From positions 248,001 to 312,000 of the forward strand of contig NZ_LXWK01000018.1 in the NCBI RefSeq assembly GCF_001669775.1: 64,000 nt of DNA. Direction: 5' to 3'. Both the position numbers and the translations under genes were made by a program. Each line of letters begins with the position of its first letter. The first letter of the stretch is position 1. Positions 18,677 through 29,832 of this stretch are shown piece by piece. The stretch comes from Rheinheimera sp. SA_1 (GTDB taxonomy: Bacteria; Pseudomonadota; Gammaproteobacteria; Enterobacterales; Alteromonadaceae). The notes under the pieces are model-generated. The model saw nothing but the letters and a program-made list of their open reading frames with translations. It did not search any database and had not been told where the DNA came from.

Positions 18677-19699
18677 TCAGCCATTGCATAATGCTTCAGT
18701 ATTTGGCAACCGCAGTTGTTGCTCTGGCGGCTCGACCGGCACCTTCGGCGCTTGCCAGCCCAGTTTGATTTTATGCGCCAGCAACTGCGTCGTGCCCTGT
18801 AAGTTGATGTTCTTTAACTCTGACATCAGCTTGATTAATTCAGCGTCGGACAAGCTTAACGGCTCTCGGACGGCGCGTTGTCGCACCGCTTCAAAAATAT
18901 TCAGCATCAGCCTGAATTCATTGTTATTAGATTCCACCACTGCTTGTTCAATTCCCGGATATAACCGCTGATACCGCTCCCAGTCGTCCATGGTGACCAG
19001 CACATTGAGTAAATTCACCCCGGCGCGGCTTTGCGACACTTTGTTGTTCAGCCTGGCATATTGAAAAGTGGCCTGCCGCAATGCGGTGATGGCTGGTTCG
19101 TACTGTGCCAGCCGCCAATGCAAATTGCCGATACTATTCAGATACATCGGGATTAAGGTGGTAAATTTGTGTTGCTCAGCCAGCGCCAGTCCATGCTGAT
19201 AATGGGTCATGGCGCTTTGGTAATCTCCGGCAAAAGCTTCGACAATGCCCAGATTCAGCAGCAGTTTGGCCCTTGATTCCGGCGGATTGGGGAATTTATC
19301 GGCGCAATTAAACCAAAAACGGGCACCTTGCCGAAACTGTTGCTGATAAGTGACAAAACCGGCGGTTAATGCGATTTCCCCGGCAGCAATGCCTGTTGGC
19401 ACCAGCGCGTCAGCCCGACTTAAACTGTCGCGGGCTTGCGGGAACAAATTGCGTGCGGTGTAAGCCCGGGCTGCCAGCAAATACCAGTCACGCTGGTACC
19501 AGGGCGGCGCCTGCGGCAACGCACTATTCGATTGCTCAAAGTTGCTAATCACCTGCGCCGGGTTTTGCGCCAACATTGCAGCACTTCGCTGATACAACTC
19601 GGCGGTTGGCGGCGGCGCGGCATACAGTAAAGTACTGTGCCAGCTAAGCAGCATCGCAGGTAACAGCGCTATCATTTTGATGTTATTACAGAAGTTCAC
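18677..19699 (-). CDS. Secreted tetratricopeptide-repeat protein
   Basis: 340 residues from a GTG start with GAGG upstream. A signal peptide (ALLPAMLLSWHSTLLYAAP) is followed by helical repeats. Clear TPR-type units are AKLLLNLGIVEAFAGDYQSA and YLNSIGNLHWRLAQYEPAIT. No catalytic motif is visible. It is likely a periplasmic protein-binding scaffold. The + strand gene upstream is the deiodinase-like gene, which converges. Confidence 0.72.
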   Translation of the reverse strand: MNFCNNIKMIALLPAMLLSWHSTLLYAAPPPTAELYQRSAAMLAQNPAQVISNFEQSNSALPQAPPWYQRDWYLLAARAYTARNLFPQARDSLSRADALVPTGIAAGEIALTAGFVTYQQQFRQGARFWFNCADKFPNPPESRAKLLLNLGIVEAFAGDYQSAMTHYQHGLALAEQHKFTTLIPMYLNSIGNLHWRLAQYEPAITALRQATFQYARLNNKVSQSRAGVNLLNVLVTMDDWERYQRLYPGIEQAVVESNNNEFRLMLNIFEAVRQRAVREPLSLSDAELIKLMSELKNINLQGTTQLLAHKIKLGWQAPKVPVEPPEQQLRLPNTEALCNG

Positions 19700-19977
19700 A
19701 TCTACCTCGGTTCTCGCTGTCGCGCGTCCTTGCTGCTATGTCTCTGGGTTTTAGTGATGATTGATTAGCGATGATTTAGCTTCATGGCTGTTGATTCAGG
19801 TTGATTGGGTAAATCAGCCGCATCGAAAGTTTCTCAAATTCTGAAATGCCAGTTGCAGGGCTGTATGTAGCATAGCAAACACAACACAGATTGCCCGCAG
19901 CGCACTTTGCTACCGCACTGCCAAAACGGCTTATCTTCGGTTAAGGTAGCCGCAGTGAAAATAAACAGGAACTTTTG

Positions 19978-20361
19978 ATGTATAGCCAGACCATTCAACC
20001 GCGCTTTAATGAAACTGATGCCTTAGGCCATATCAATAACACTGTGGTCGCCGCCTGGTTTGAAGGTTGTCGCGACCCGCTATTCCGGCTATTTACGCCA
20101 GAATTAAACCCGGCGCAGTGGCGGTTAATTCTGGCCAAGTTCAGCGTCGAGTTTCATGCCGAACTATTTTATGGCGAACCGGTGGAGATCCGAACCTGGG
20201 TCAGCCGGGTTGGCACCAGCTCTTTTGACGTCAGCCAGCAGGCCTGGCAACTGGGCAAACACTGCGCCAGCGGCGTAGCGGTAATGGTGCATTATGATTT
20301 CAACGCCAAACAAAGTGCGGCGTTAACAGAAACTCTTAAGGCGCAGTTGCTGGCGCTATAA
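19978..20361 (+). CDS. Acyl-CoA thioesterase, 4HBT hotdog family
   Basis: 127 residues with AGGA seven bases before the ATG. The N-terminal signature RFNETDALGHINNTVVAAWF carries the catalytic Asp of the 4-hydroxybenzoyl-CoA thioesterase family (D-x-x-G-H-x-N). The remainder folds as a single hotdog domain, full length for the family. It hydrolyses an acyl-CoA thioester; the acyl group is not readable. It stands alone and converges on the SDR gene. Confidence 0.88.
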   Translation: MYSQTIQPRFNETDALGHINNTVVAAWFEGCRDPLFRLFTPELNPAQWRLILAKFSVEFHAELFYGEPVEIRTWVSRVGTSSFDVSQQAWQLGKHCASGVAVMVHYDFNAKQSAALTETLKAQLLAL

Positions 20362-20376
20362 CCAAGGTGAAAACAC

Positions 20377-20423
20377 AGCAGGTTTAACCGTAGCGACTAT
20401 TCGCAACTTTGGTTAAACCTGCT
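20377..20423. terminator. Long inverted repeat between convergent genes
   Basis: AGCAGGTTTAACC and its exact complement GGTTAAACCTGCT, separated by 21 nt. It sits between the thioesterase and SDR stop codons. A T-rich tract follows only on the minus strand, so it probably ends the SDR transcript best. Confidence 0.55.
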
Positions 20424-20467
20424 GCTGATGCTTGGGATATCTATATGGTATCTGCTCGTGCCGGCGA

Positions 20468-21256
20468 TCAGAATTCCTGCGCCACTGGCCGCAACACAAT
20501 TTCACTGATATCCACAGCCGCTGGCTGCTCCATGGCATAAGCTACAGCCCGTGCCACAGTTTCTGCCGGAATAGCTAATTGGTAAAACTGCTGCAGCGCG
20601 TCTTGACTGGCCGGATCTGAACTGCCTAATTTCAGCTCGGACTCAACGGCACCGGGCGAAATCAGCGTGGTGCGAATACTGCTGCCCACTTCATGGCGTA
20701 AGCCTTCAGTGATGGCGCGTACCGCGAACTTGGTGCCGCTATAGACAGTACCGCCCGGACTAAACACTTTGATCCCGGCCACTGAGGCGACATTAATAAA
20801 ATGGCCGCTATTTTGTTGCTGAAATACCGGCAGCGCCGCAGCAATGCCATTCAAAACCCCTTTAATATTGATGTCGATCATTCGCGACCATTCGTCAGTT
20901 TTCAACGCACTTAACGGCGCTATTGCCATATAACCGGCATTGTTCAGCATCACATCGACGCGGCCGAACTTCTGTAAAGCCAGCGCAATCAGCGACTCGA
21001 CGTCAGCTGGTTGGGTAACATCCATTTGTTGCCAGACGGCACTACCGCCAGCCGCGTGGATCTCATCACTGATCCGCGCCAATTGTTCAGTACGACGGGC
21101 GCCCAGCACCACATGGGCACCCAACGCAGCCAAATGGCGGGCGGTGATTTCACCCAGGCCACTACTGGCACCGGTGATCACCACAACTTTATTGCGGATG
21201 TTGCTGTCTGTTGCATTCAAAGCATTTGCAGCGACGATATTTGACGTTGTAGACAT
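20468..21256 (-). CDS. Short-chain dehydrogenase/reductase
   Basis: 262 residues. [20 protein letters not shown] is the NADP(H)-binding TGxxxGxG motif, [15 protein letters not shown] the NNAG strand, and the catalytic Ser, Tyr and Lys lie in [20 protein letters not shown] followed by GTKFAV (Y-S-G-T-K). It resembles the YdfG/clavulanate-dehydrogenase group that acts on small hydroxy or carbonyl substrates. The start has AGGAA upstream. It is divergent from a LysR gene that probably controls it, a common SDR-LysR pairing. Confidence 0.88.
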   Translation of the reverse strand: MSTTSNIVAANALNATDSNIRNKVVVITGASSGLGEITARHLAALGAHVVLGARRTEQLARISDEIHAAGGSAVWQQMDVTQPADVESLIALALQKFGRVDVMLNNAGYMAIAPLSALKTDEWSRMIDINIKGVLNGIAAALPVFQQQNSGHFINVASVAGIKVFSPGGTVYSGTKFAVRAITEGLRHEVGSSIRTTLISPGAVESELKLGSSDPASQDALQQFYQLAIPAETVARAVAYAMEQPAAVDISEIVLRPVAQEF

Positions 21257-21364
21257 GATAATTCCTCATCTGAATTTATGGGTTGGTACTGATCTGATTA
21301 AGTACTGCCAGTAAATTGTCTGCCCACTTTGACTTCCGGTAAATGAATGTGTCAGGCTTTGACA

Positions 21365-21381
21365 ATTCCCATGTATGGAAT
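21365..21381. promoter_or_regulatory. Candidate LysR operator (ATTCC...GGAAT dyad)
   Basis: A near-palindrome, ATTCCCATGTATGGAAT, eight bases upstream of the chosen LysR start and in the SDR-LysR divergent region. LysR proteins bind dyads with a T-N11-A core; here T and A are at suitable spacing. If the earlier ATG (21347 or 21371) were the true start, the dyad would lie in coding sequence. Confidence 0.35.
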
Positions 21382-21388
21382 CATTCGA

Positions 21389-22270
21389 ATGCAAAATCAG
21401 CTGGAATTGCTACGGATCTTCTGCACTGCGGTAGAACTGCAAAGTTTTAAAGCGGCAGCAGTGCGGCTTGGCATCTCACCGCAAGTCGTCACCCGCGCGG
21501 TGCAATTTCTGGAACAACAACAAGGCGAGTTACTGTTTCACCGCAACACCCGCCAGGTGCAGGCTACAGCTGCCGCGGAACTGCTGGCGGCGCGCAGCAA
21601 ACCTTTGTTGTTGGAGCTTGATTTGCTGCTGCAAAAACCACGGCTCAACACCGCCGAAGGAGTCAGCGGCAAGGTGCGGATCGCAGCGCCGCTGGCATTT
21701 GGCCGCCAGTTACTGGCGCCAGTGCTGGCCGATTTGGCACAGCGTTATCCACAGTTGCAACTGGAGCTGATGTTTAATGATCGTCGGGTCGATGTGATTG
21801 AAGAAAAAATCGATATCGGCGTCCGGGTCGGTTTTATTCGTGACAACCGATTTATTGTCCGGCAGATTGGCGCGGTGCAGCTGGTCACGGTCGCCACACC
21901 GGCACTGCTGCAACGTTACGGCACACCAGCGGCTCCGGCCGGGTTATCGCAACTTCCATACAGCGCCTTGCGTGATCAAAATTCCGGCCGGATCTGGCCC
22001 TGGTTGTACCAAAACAATATGGAGTGGCAACCGGTACATCCGCGTTTTATCTGTGAAGATTCCGACACCGAATTTCAATTGGTGCAGCAAGGGTTGGTGA
22101 TAGCGCAAGTGCCATTGTTGCTGGCGGCTGCGGATCTGAGATCAGGGAAGTTACAGTCCGTATTGAGCCAATTCGAACCCGAGCCCTGGCCGTTATATAT
22201 TTACCGGCCACAACGCGGGCCGGTTCCGGAGCGGATCCGGGTGGTGTTTGATGCGCTCAGTACACTCTGA
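21389..22270 (+). CDS. LysR-family transcriptional regulator
   Basis: About 293 residues from the ATG at 21389, chosen because the family motif begins at once (QNQLELLRIFCTAVELQSFK). The helix-turn-helix is FKAAAVRLGISPQVVTRAVQ. The C-terminal domain VSGKVRIAAPLAFGRQLLAP marks the CrgA-like branch that often regulates a divergent SDR. In-frame ATGs at 21347 and 21371 lack an RBS. The likely target is the divergent SDR gene, with self-repression. Confidence 0.86.
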   Translation: MQNQLELLRIFCTAVELQSFKAAAVRLGISPQVVTRAVQFLEQQQGELLFHRNTRQVQATAAAELLAARSKPLLLELDLLLQKPRLNTAEGVSGKVRIAAPLAFGRQLLAPVLADLAQRYPQLQLELMFNDRRVDVIEEKIDIGVRVGFIRDNRFIVRQIGAVQLVTVATPALLQRYGTPAAPAGLSQLPYSALRDQNSGRIWPWLYQNNMEWQPVHPRFICEDSDTEFQLVQQGLVIAQVPLLLAAADLRSGKLQSVLSQFEPEPWPLYIYRPQRGPVPERIRVVFDALSTL

Positions 22271-22309
22271 CTGACGACTCACTGTCACCTTCACTGACGA
22301 CTGTTTTGT

Positions 22310-22777
22310 TCAATTTGGGGATCCGCTGCCATCGCTCGTTATATCTAACGTATTTTGTGCAGGCCACAACAGCGGCAAATTCTGCAGGCAGCGCTGCCAA
22401 CCGTCGTTATGTTTGGTGCGTACTTCTTCGCTTGGGAATTGACTGTGAGTTAGCGTTAATTCACAGCGGTTCGGCGACAGTTCGCGAAAATGCAGTTCGA
22501 CCAGGCTATCCTCGACAATATGCGAATTCCAACTAAACGCAATGTGATGGTAACGCTCGATAGCGCGGTACACGCCATAATGGCGATAGTCACCCGTCGG
22601 CAGATGCATAATCACTTCATAGTGGCCACCAACAGTAAAACTGCTTTGTACTGTACTTTTTGCTGTTGGTTGTTGTGAAGCAAACAACCAACGGCTAAGT
22701 AGCGCCGGTTGTGACCAGGCGTCGAATAATTGCCGTTTACTGCACGGCAGCACCCGTTTAATCACCACCGGATCCAT
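22310..22777 (-). CDS. SRPBCC/AHSA1-domain protein
   Basis: 155 residues of the Aha1/START-like lipid-binding fold. The N-terminus KRVLPCSKRQLFDAWSQPAL LSRWL is characteristic, and the C-terminal helix is NDGWQRCLQNLP. The start codon overlaps the stop of the ArsR-family gene upstream (TAATG), so the two are translationally coupled. Many bacteria carry this ArsR-SRPBCC pair, but a ligand is rarely known. Confidence 0.82.
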   Translation of the reverse strand: MDPVVIKRVLPCSKRQLFDAWSQPALLSRWLFASQQPTAKSTVQSSFTVGGHYEVIMHLPTGDYRHYGVYRAIERYHHIAFSWNSHIVEDSLVELHFRELSPNRCELTLTHSQFPSEEVRTKHNDGWQRCLQNLPLLWPAQNTLDITSDGSGSPN

Positions 22778-23106
22778 TAGTTAGCTCCTGTTTCTTTGAT
22801 AAAGGCCGCCAGCTCATCCAGCCGCCCGGACCAGAATTTCGCATGCATGCCAATATAATTAGCCACTTCGCGCCAGACATCAAAATGCAGATGGCAATAC
22901 AACTGCCGTTGTTGCCGGGTTTTATAGATCAGCTGCGCAGCTTCCAGCATCGCAATATGCTTGGACGCAGCACTGATATTCATCTGCACTGCTGCGGCAA
23001 GTTCACCGACTGATTTTGGGCCAGCCGCTAATTCCGCCAGCAACATCCGCCGCCGGCGATCGCTTAACGCATAAAATACTGCGTCTAACCTTTGAGCATT
23101 TTCCAT
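22777..23106 (-). CDS. ArsR-family winged-helix repressor (SdpR-like)
   Basis: 109 residues. The DNA-binding domain runs from ALSDRRRRMLLAELAAGPKS through VGELAAAVQMNISAASKHIA MLE, with the wing LIYKTRQQRQLYCHL. There are no CxC metal-binding cysteines, so it is not a classical arsenic or cadmium sensor. It heads a two-gene operon with an SRPBCC protein. A pair of inverted repeats upstream fits self-repression. The ATG has little RBS. Confidence 0.85.
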   Translation of the reverse strand: MENAQRLDAVFYALSDRRRRMLLAELAAGPKSVGELAAAVQMNISAASKHIAMLEAAQLIYKTRQQRQLYCHLHFDVWREVANYIGMHAKFWSGRLDELAAFIKETGAN

Positions 23107-23112
23107 ATTAGG

Positions 23113-23155
23113 AAACCATTTATCAAAACGATCTCAACTATAGAATAAATGGTTT
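23113..23155. promoter_or_regulatory. Candidate operator of the ArsR-SRPBCC operon
   Basis: AAACCATTTAT (23113-23123) and its exact complement ATAAATGGTTT (23145-23155), 32 bp apart from centre to centre, which is about three helical turns. It is directly upstream of the ArsR start and also upstream of the + strand SRPBCC gene at 23283, so one repressor could control both. Confidence 0.5.
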
Positions 23156-23282
23156 TAATTTCAAATAATTAGCAAGAATTATAACTTTCCAGTTTGTTAT
23201 TTCTATTTATTGTCAGAACGTTAGCATAAAAGGCAGATGAGCTTATCGCCTCATCACCACCCCAATTTCAAGGAGCATTATT

Positions 23283-23726
23283 ATGCCTAATATCTGTCTG
23301 ACTTTTGGCACCCAGGTGGCCAGCAATACAATTCAACAAGCACTGACGACAGTCGAAGGTCTCGCCAGTTGGTGGACCAACGACACCAAAGGCAATCCGG
23401 CCGCAGGCGGCGAGTTGGTATTCACTTTTGGCAATAATGGTGGTTTTGTAATGCGTGTGCTGAAAAACACGGCGGACCAAGTACAGTGGCAATGTATCCA
23501 GGGGCCGGACGAATGGCTTGGCACCCGTATCGAATTTGAACTTAAGCAACACCCAAACCACTGTCAGCTGATGTTCCGTCACGCCGGCTGGGCGGCCGAA
23601 GTGCCGTTTTTTTACCACTGTTCCACCAAATGGGCGACCTTTTTGCTCAGCCTGCGCGACTATGTCGAGCAAGGCCGCGGGCGGCCATTTCCTGACGATT
23701 TGAAAATTGAAGCCAATGGAATGTAA
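23283..23726 (+). CDS. SRPBCC-family protein
   Basis: 147 residues of a second START-like protein: ALTTVEGLASWWTNDTKG at the entrance and FFYHCSTKWATFLLSLRDYV in the long C-terminal helix. AAGGAGC precedes the ATG. It is divergent from the ArsR-SRPBCC operon and shares the inverted repeats, so the three genes probably form one regulatory unit. The ligand is unknown. Confidence 0.82.
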   Translation: MPNICLTFGTQVASNTIQQALTTVEGLASWWTNDTKGNPAAGGELVFTFGNNGGFVMRVLKNTADQVQWQCIQGPDEWLGTRIEFELKQHPNHCQLMFRHAGWAAEVPFFYHCSTKWATFLLSLRDYVEQGRGRPFPDDLKIEANGM

Positions 23727-23762
23727 GAGGAACCGAGCATTGCAACGGCGGACTAACGCCCC

Positions 23763-24371
23763 CTACAACCAACCGCGTTGCCGGGCGATCCGGGCCGCGT
23801 CAATGCGGTTGGCGGCGTGCAATTTGGTAATGGCGTCTGACAAATAATTGCGCACCGTGCCTTCGGCTAAATAGAGCATGGTGGCAATTTCAGCGGTGCT
23901 TTTACCTTCGGCGGTTAAGCTTAGCGCGCGCCGCTCTTTGTCATGTAATGGGTTGTCTTGCCCCAGTGCCAGCATCGCCAGCTCTGGCGCTATCACTTTG
24001 CCACCGGCCATAATTTTATCAATCGCTGCCAGCAATTCTGTGGCAGGGGTGTCTTTTAGCAAAAAACCATCGACGCCAGCCTGTAGCGCCCTTTTAACAT
24101 AACCAGCGCGCGAGAAAGTGGTTAGGATCATCAGCTTACAGCGCTGTTGCTGCCAGGTTGAGTCGTTTTTCACAAATTCAAGCAACTCCAGCCTACTGCA
24201 GCCCGGCATTTCGATATCGGTGAGAACGAGATCAAACACCTGCTGGCGTAAAAACTGTCGTGCTTGCAGGCCGTCTTCCGCTTCCACCACTTCATGTTGC
24301 CCGAGCAGCCGCAACAACGATGCCAGGGTACTGCGTAAAATGGCCTGATCTTCGGCAAACAAAATTTTCAT
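23763..24371 (-). CDS. NarL/LuxR-type response regulator, DesR-like
   Basis: 202 residues. The receiver domain shows ILFAEDQAILRSTLASLL, the phospho-acceptor Asp in LVLTDIEMPG, a Thr in MILTTFSRAGYVKRAL and the conserved Lys in FLLKDTPATELLAAI. The LuxR helix-turn-helix is ALSLTAEGKSTAEIATMLYL AEGTVRNYLSD. The ATG overlaps the stop of the histidine kinase gene (ATGA), so they form one two-component system of the DesK/DesR type. The target genes are not visible next to it. Confidence 0.88.
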   Translation of the reverse strand: MKILFAEDQAILRSTLASLLRLLGQHEVVEAEDGLQARQFLRQQVFDLVLTDIEMPGCSRLELLEFVKNDSTWQQQRCKLMILTTFSRAGYVKRALQAGVDGFLLKDTPATELLAAIDKIMAGGKVIAPELAMLALGQDNPLHDKERRALSLTAEGKSTAEIATMLYLAEGTVRNYLSDAITKLHAANRIDAARIARQRGWL

Positions 24372-25504
24372 GCCACCCCCTGGATAAAATCATTTTTTGG
24401 GTCGTGCGCTGCGACTTGATGCTCTGCTTTAGACGCAGCAAGCTGCAGCGATTGTGGCGAATGCTGCGGCCAGGTCAAGGTGAAACAAGTGGGCGCCAGT
24501 TGCCAGCAAAACGCGCCACCGAGTAACTGCAACCGCTCCTGAATACCGGTTAAACCATGGCCCGGCGTGATCGCCTGACACTGGCCGTCATCCTGCAATC
24601 GCAATTGCCATAGTGCGCCGTCACCATGGGCACTGAGCCATAACTCGCGGCCCTTGCTGTGTTTCAGCACATTGGTACAAAGTTCGGTGATAACCAACTC
24701 AATGTCTGGCGGACTATCGGCGGCCAAGACGCGAAGGTCGGCATCCAGATGGCAAATCCAGCCATTGCTACGCAGCTGACTGAACAAAGTCGGCACTAAC
24801 ACTTCCAGACCTTGCTGGCGATAACCACTAATCGTCTCGCGGACCAGTTGCAGACTTTGCCGGGCTAATTGTTGCAGCTCGGCCAACTGCGCCCGTGCTG
24901 CCGCTGGTTGTTCGCGATCCAGCCAGACTTCGGTTAATTCAGCTTTCCAGGCGATGGTTGCCAGACTATGACCCAGCAAATCATGTAAATCCCGGGCGAT
25001 CCGCTCCCGTTCCAGTTGCCGTGCCATTTGCTGTAACTCTTCATCCGAACGATGCTGCTGCAGCTGATGATTGAGCCGCATTTGCTCCACTAAACCCGAA
25101 ACACTGACCCCCAACACCACCACCACGGCATATCCCTGCAACCACACTGACGGGTAAAACCACCAGAACAATGCCGCTTGCCACGACAGCAGCACCAGCA
25201 TGCCAAGCGCATACCGTTGGTTGCTACACCAGAATCCAATAAAAAACCCAACATAAGCAAACATCGACATACTGCCGGAATTGAGCGGGGTGATTGCACT
25301 AGCCGTAAGCACCATGCCCGCCAGCAGCCACCAGCGTTCATGCAGTTGGGCGCTGCCAATCCGATGGAAAATAAGCAAAAATACCGCGAGCGCCAGCAGC
25401 ATAGCGGCCCAATGCCAACCATTGGTTTGTTGCTGCAACAATGGCGGTAGAAAATAAAAACCGAGATAAATCAGATAACCCCAGCGTAAAGCACCTTTTT
25501 GCAT
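24368..25504 (-). CDS. Sensor histidine kinase, DesK-like (HisKA_3)
   Basis: 378 residues with AGGAAA-type RBS. The first 150 residues have five to six hydrophobic segments as an integral-membrane sensor. A coiled linker (RMARQLERERIARDLHDLLG in part) holds the phospho-acceptor His in DLHD. The ATPase domain has the N-box ELVITELCTNVLKHSKGREL and the G-box PGHGLTGIQERLQLLGG. DesK-type kinases sense membrane properties; the stimulus here is unknown. It is the first gene of a two-gene operon with its regulator. A striking inverted repeat lies just upstream of its RBS. Confidence 0.87.
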   Translation of the reverse strand: MQKGALRWGYLIYLGFYFLPPLLQQQTNGWHWAAMLLALAVFLLIFHRIGSAQLHERWWLLAGMVLTASAITPLNSGSMSMFAYVGFFIGFWCSNQRYALGMLVLLSWQAALFWWFYPSVWLQGYAVVVVLGVSVSGLVEQMRLNHQLQQHRSDEELQQMARQLERERIARDLHDLLGHSLATIAWKAELTEVWLDREQPAAARAQLAELQQLARQSLQLVRETISGYRQQGLEVLVPTLFSQLRSNGWICHLDADLRVLAADSPPDIELVITELCTNVLKHSKGRELWLSAHGDGALWQLRLQDDGQCQAITPGHGLTGIQERLQLLGGAFCWQLAPTCFTLTWPQHSPQSLQLAASKAEHQVAAHDPKNDFIQGVA

Positions 25505-25544
25505 CAGATTTCCTCTGTTTTTGGGGGGGCAGAGTCAGTTAATT

Positions 25545-25600
25545 TTGGGGTCAGAGTCAATTGTTAACAGTTTTCTGTTAACAATTGACTCTGACCCCAA
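25545..25600. repeat. Perfect 26-bp inverted repeat (REP/RAYT-type GGGGTCAG element)
   Basis: TTGGGGTCAGAGTCAA plus TTGTTAACAG, a TTTT loop, then the exact complement. A degenerate copy of the same core (GGGGGGCAGAGTCAGTTAA) lies about 25 bp to its left. The GGGGTCAGAGTC core is typical of the palindromic repeats moved by REP-associated tyrosine transposases in gammaproteobacteria. It starts six bases after the stop of the TPR gene and may also terminate a transcript. No transposase is present in the window. Confidence 0.75.
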
Positions 25601-25606
25601 CAACAC

Positions 25607-26368
25607 TTAAGCGTCTTTTAACAACTTTTTCGCCCAGCCGTAATTTGGCGCTTGCTGTAGCGCTTGAGTCCAATCCGCTTTGGCTCCGGCCTTGTCACCA
25701 GCTTCTGCTTTGGCTAAACCGCGCCAGATATAAGCTTCAGCCTGACCCCAGCAAATGTGCTGACATGGCTGCGCAAAGGCTGCAATTGCCGCATTGGCAT
25801 GAGTTAATACGGCTTTTTTGCTGCCACCAAATAAGGTTGGCGTTTGGAAAGCCAGGATGGCCGCCGCTAATTGCACCCGTGGATTGGTCGGTTGCAGTGC
25901 CATCGCCTGCGCCAGCGCATCGTTGGATAACTTGCCATAATAAGCGCCTTTGATTGGTGAATATCCGGCTTGCAGACCGCGGCTTAATGCCAACAGCGCC
26001 AGCGCTTCTACTTTGAGTTCAGCGGCGGGTTCGCTTTGCAGCAACCCTGCTAAGCGGTCGACAGCTGCCGTTAATGCCGGTTTCATTACTTCTTCGTCGG
26101 CACGCACCGAGGCCGTCACCGCCAGTCGGTACTGGGCGTAAGCGAACAAATAATCGTCTTGCGCTTGATTGGTTTGTTGCTGTAAAGCCGAAACATCCAG
26201 TTGCTGCGCGGCCGCATCAATAGCATTCAAGCTGACGGCATTGGCTTGTTCAGCCAACACAGGCTGCGTCAAACCCAGCGCTGCCAAAAGCAACGCCGCG
26301 CCAAAAGTGCGTGTCACGGAACGGCCTGCTGCTGTGGTTGGTGATGTATGTTTGATTGTGAAGTTCAT
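25607..26368 (-). CDS. Secreted TPR-like protein
   Basis: About 253 residues from the ATG at 26368, which has AGGAG upstream. A signal peptide (GAALLLAALGLTQPVLAEQ) leads to a helical domain; the last repeat reads AYIWRGLAKAEAGDKAGAKA DWTQALQQAP, a TPR unit. A Cys pair (FAQPCQHICWG) could form a disulfide. It has no enzymatic motif. It is monocistronic and is transcribed toward the histidine kinase gene. Confidence 0.72.
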   Translation of the reverse strand: MNFTIKHTSPTTAAGRSVTRTFGAALLLAALGLTQPVLAEQANAVSLNAIDAAAQQLDVSALQQQTNQAQDDYLFAYAQYRLAVTASVRADEEVMKPALTAAVDRLAGLLQSEPAAELKVEALALLALSRGLQAGYSPIKGAYYGKLSNDALAQAMALQPTNPRVQLAAAILAFQTPTLFGGSKKAVLTHANAAIAAFAQPCQHICWGQAEAYIWRGLAKAEAGDKAGAKADWTQALQQAPNYGWAKKLLKDA

Positions 26369-26526
26369 GGTGTTGCTCCTGCAAAACGCCCCCGTGGCGT
26401 TGTTGCAGTGATTGTGCATCCAGGCTTTGGTTGAAGTTAGTGTCAGCAATCAGCAATGTGAGGTGACAATTGTCAGAACATGTGCGGCTTGCGCCACCAT
26501 CGTGGAAAGCAATCAAGGGCTAAAGC

Positions 26527-26552
26527 ACTGACGGCCAAACGCGGCCGTCAGT
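26527..26552. terminator. Hairpin downstream of katG
   Basis: ACTGACGGCC, loop AAACGC, GGCCGTCAGT: a perfect 10-bp GC-rich stem 41 nt past the katG stop. The T-run is weak (TGCTTT on the minus strand). Confidence 0.5.
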
Positions 26553-26592
26553 CTGTAAGTGGGGTTGAACTGTTTAGTGACAGGGGCAGCAA

Positions 26593-29148
<2,556 letters not shown>

Positions 29149-29832
29149 ATGAATGCCAAGCCCGGACGTCCATCTGGCGAGAATGCCACCCGAGAACAAT
29201 TATTGTGTCAGGCACGATTATTGTTTGCAGAATGGGGTTATGAGCGGGTCACCACCCGAATGATTGCACAGGCGGCCGGGGTGAATGCCGGCATGATCCG
29301 TTACTATTTTGTCGACAAAGCCGGGTTGTTTGAAGCCATGCTGCGCGAGACTATCGCCCCGCTACTGCAACTGGCGCAGCAACAAGCGCGAATTGCTGAA
29401 CTGCGCGATCCGGCCGCCGTGGTGGCCGCTTATTATCAGGTGATGACACCACACCCCTTGTTGCCGACGTTGATTTTCCGCGCCCTGCACAACATCCATT
29501 CGGCGGAACATCAGATTGTCAGCAAAGTGTTTGCAGGTTTTGTGCAACAGATGCTGCACAACATGCAGCAAGTGCTACAGGCACCTGATTTGCTGCAACC
29601 GGGCTTGCAGCCGCTCAATGCGCTATTAACCTGTTTCAGCCTGGCGATTTTTCCGTTTGTGCTGCCACCTTTTATGAAACAAGCCATCGGCCTCGAGCTG
29701 ACTCCTGAATTTCTGCAACAACTGGCGGTGCATCAACGTCATGTGTTGCAGCATGGTTTATTGCAATCACTTGCCGCTGAACCACAACCGACCGCACCTT
29801 CGCTTCCAGATACCGGAGTAAACCATGATTAA
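29149..29832 (+). CDS. TetR-family regulator (CecR-like)
   Basis: 227 residues with AGGAG upstream of the ATG. The helix-turn-helix is RMIAQAAGVNAGMIRYYFVD, preceded by ARLLFAEWGYERVTTR. The C-terminal ligand domain is full length. The stop overlaps the start of the HlyD-type gene by eight bases, so it is the first gene of a four-gene export operon, the same order as ybiH(cecR)-ybhG-ybhF-ybhS/R in E. coli. It probably represses its own operon. Confidence 0.87.
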   Translation: MNAKPGRPSGENATREQLLCQARLLFAEWGYERVTTRMIAQAAGVNAGMIRYYFVDKAGLFEAMLRETIAPLLQLAQQQARIAELRDPAAVVAAYYQVMTPHPLLPTLIFRALHNIHSAEHQIVSKVFAGFVQQMLHNMQQVLQAPDLLQPGLQPLNALLTCFSLAIFPFVLPPFMKQAIGLELTPEFLQQLAVHQRHVLQHGLLQSLAAEPQPTAPSLPDTGVNHD

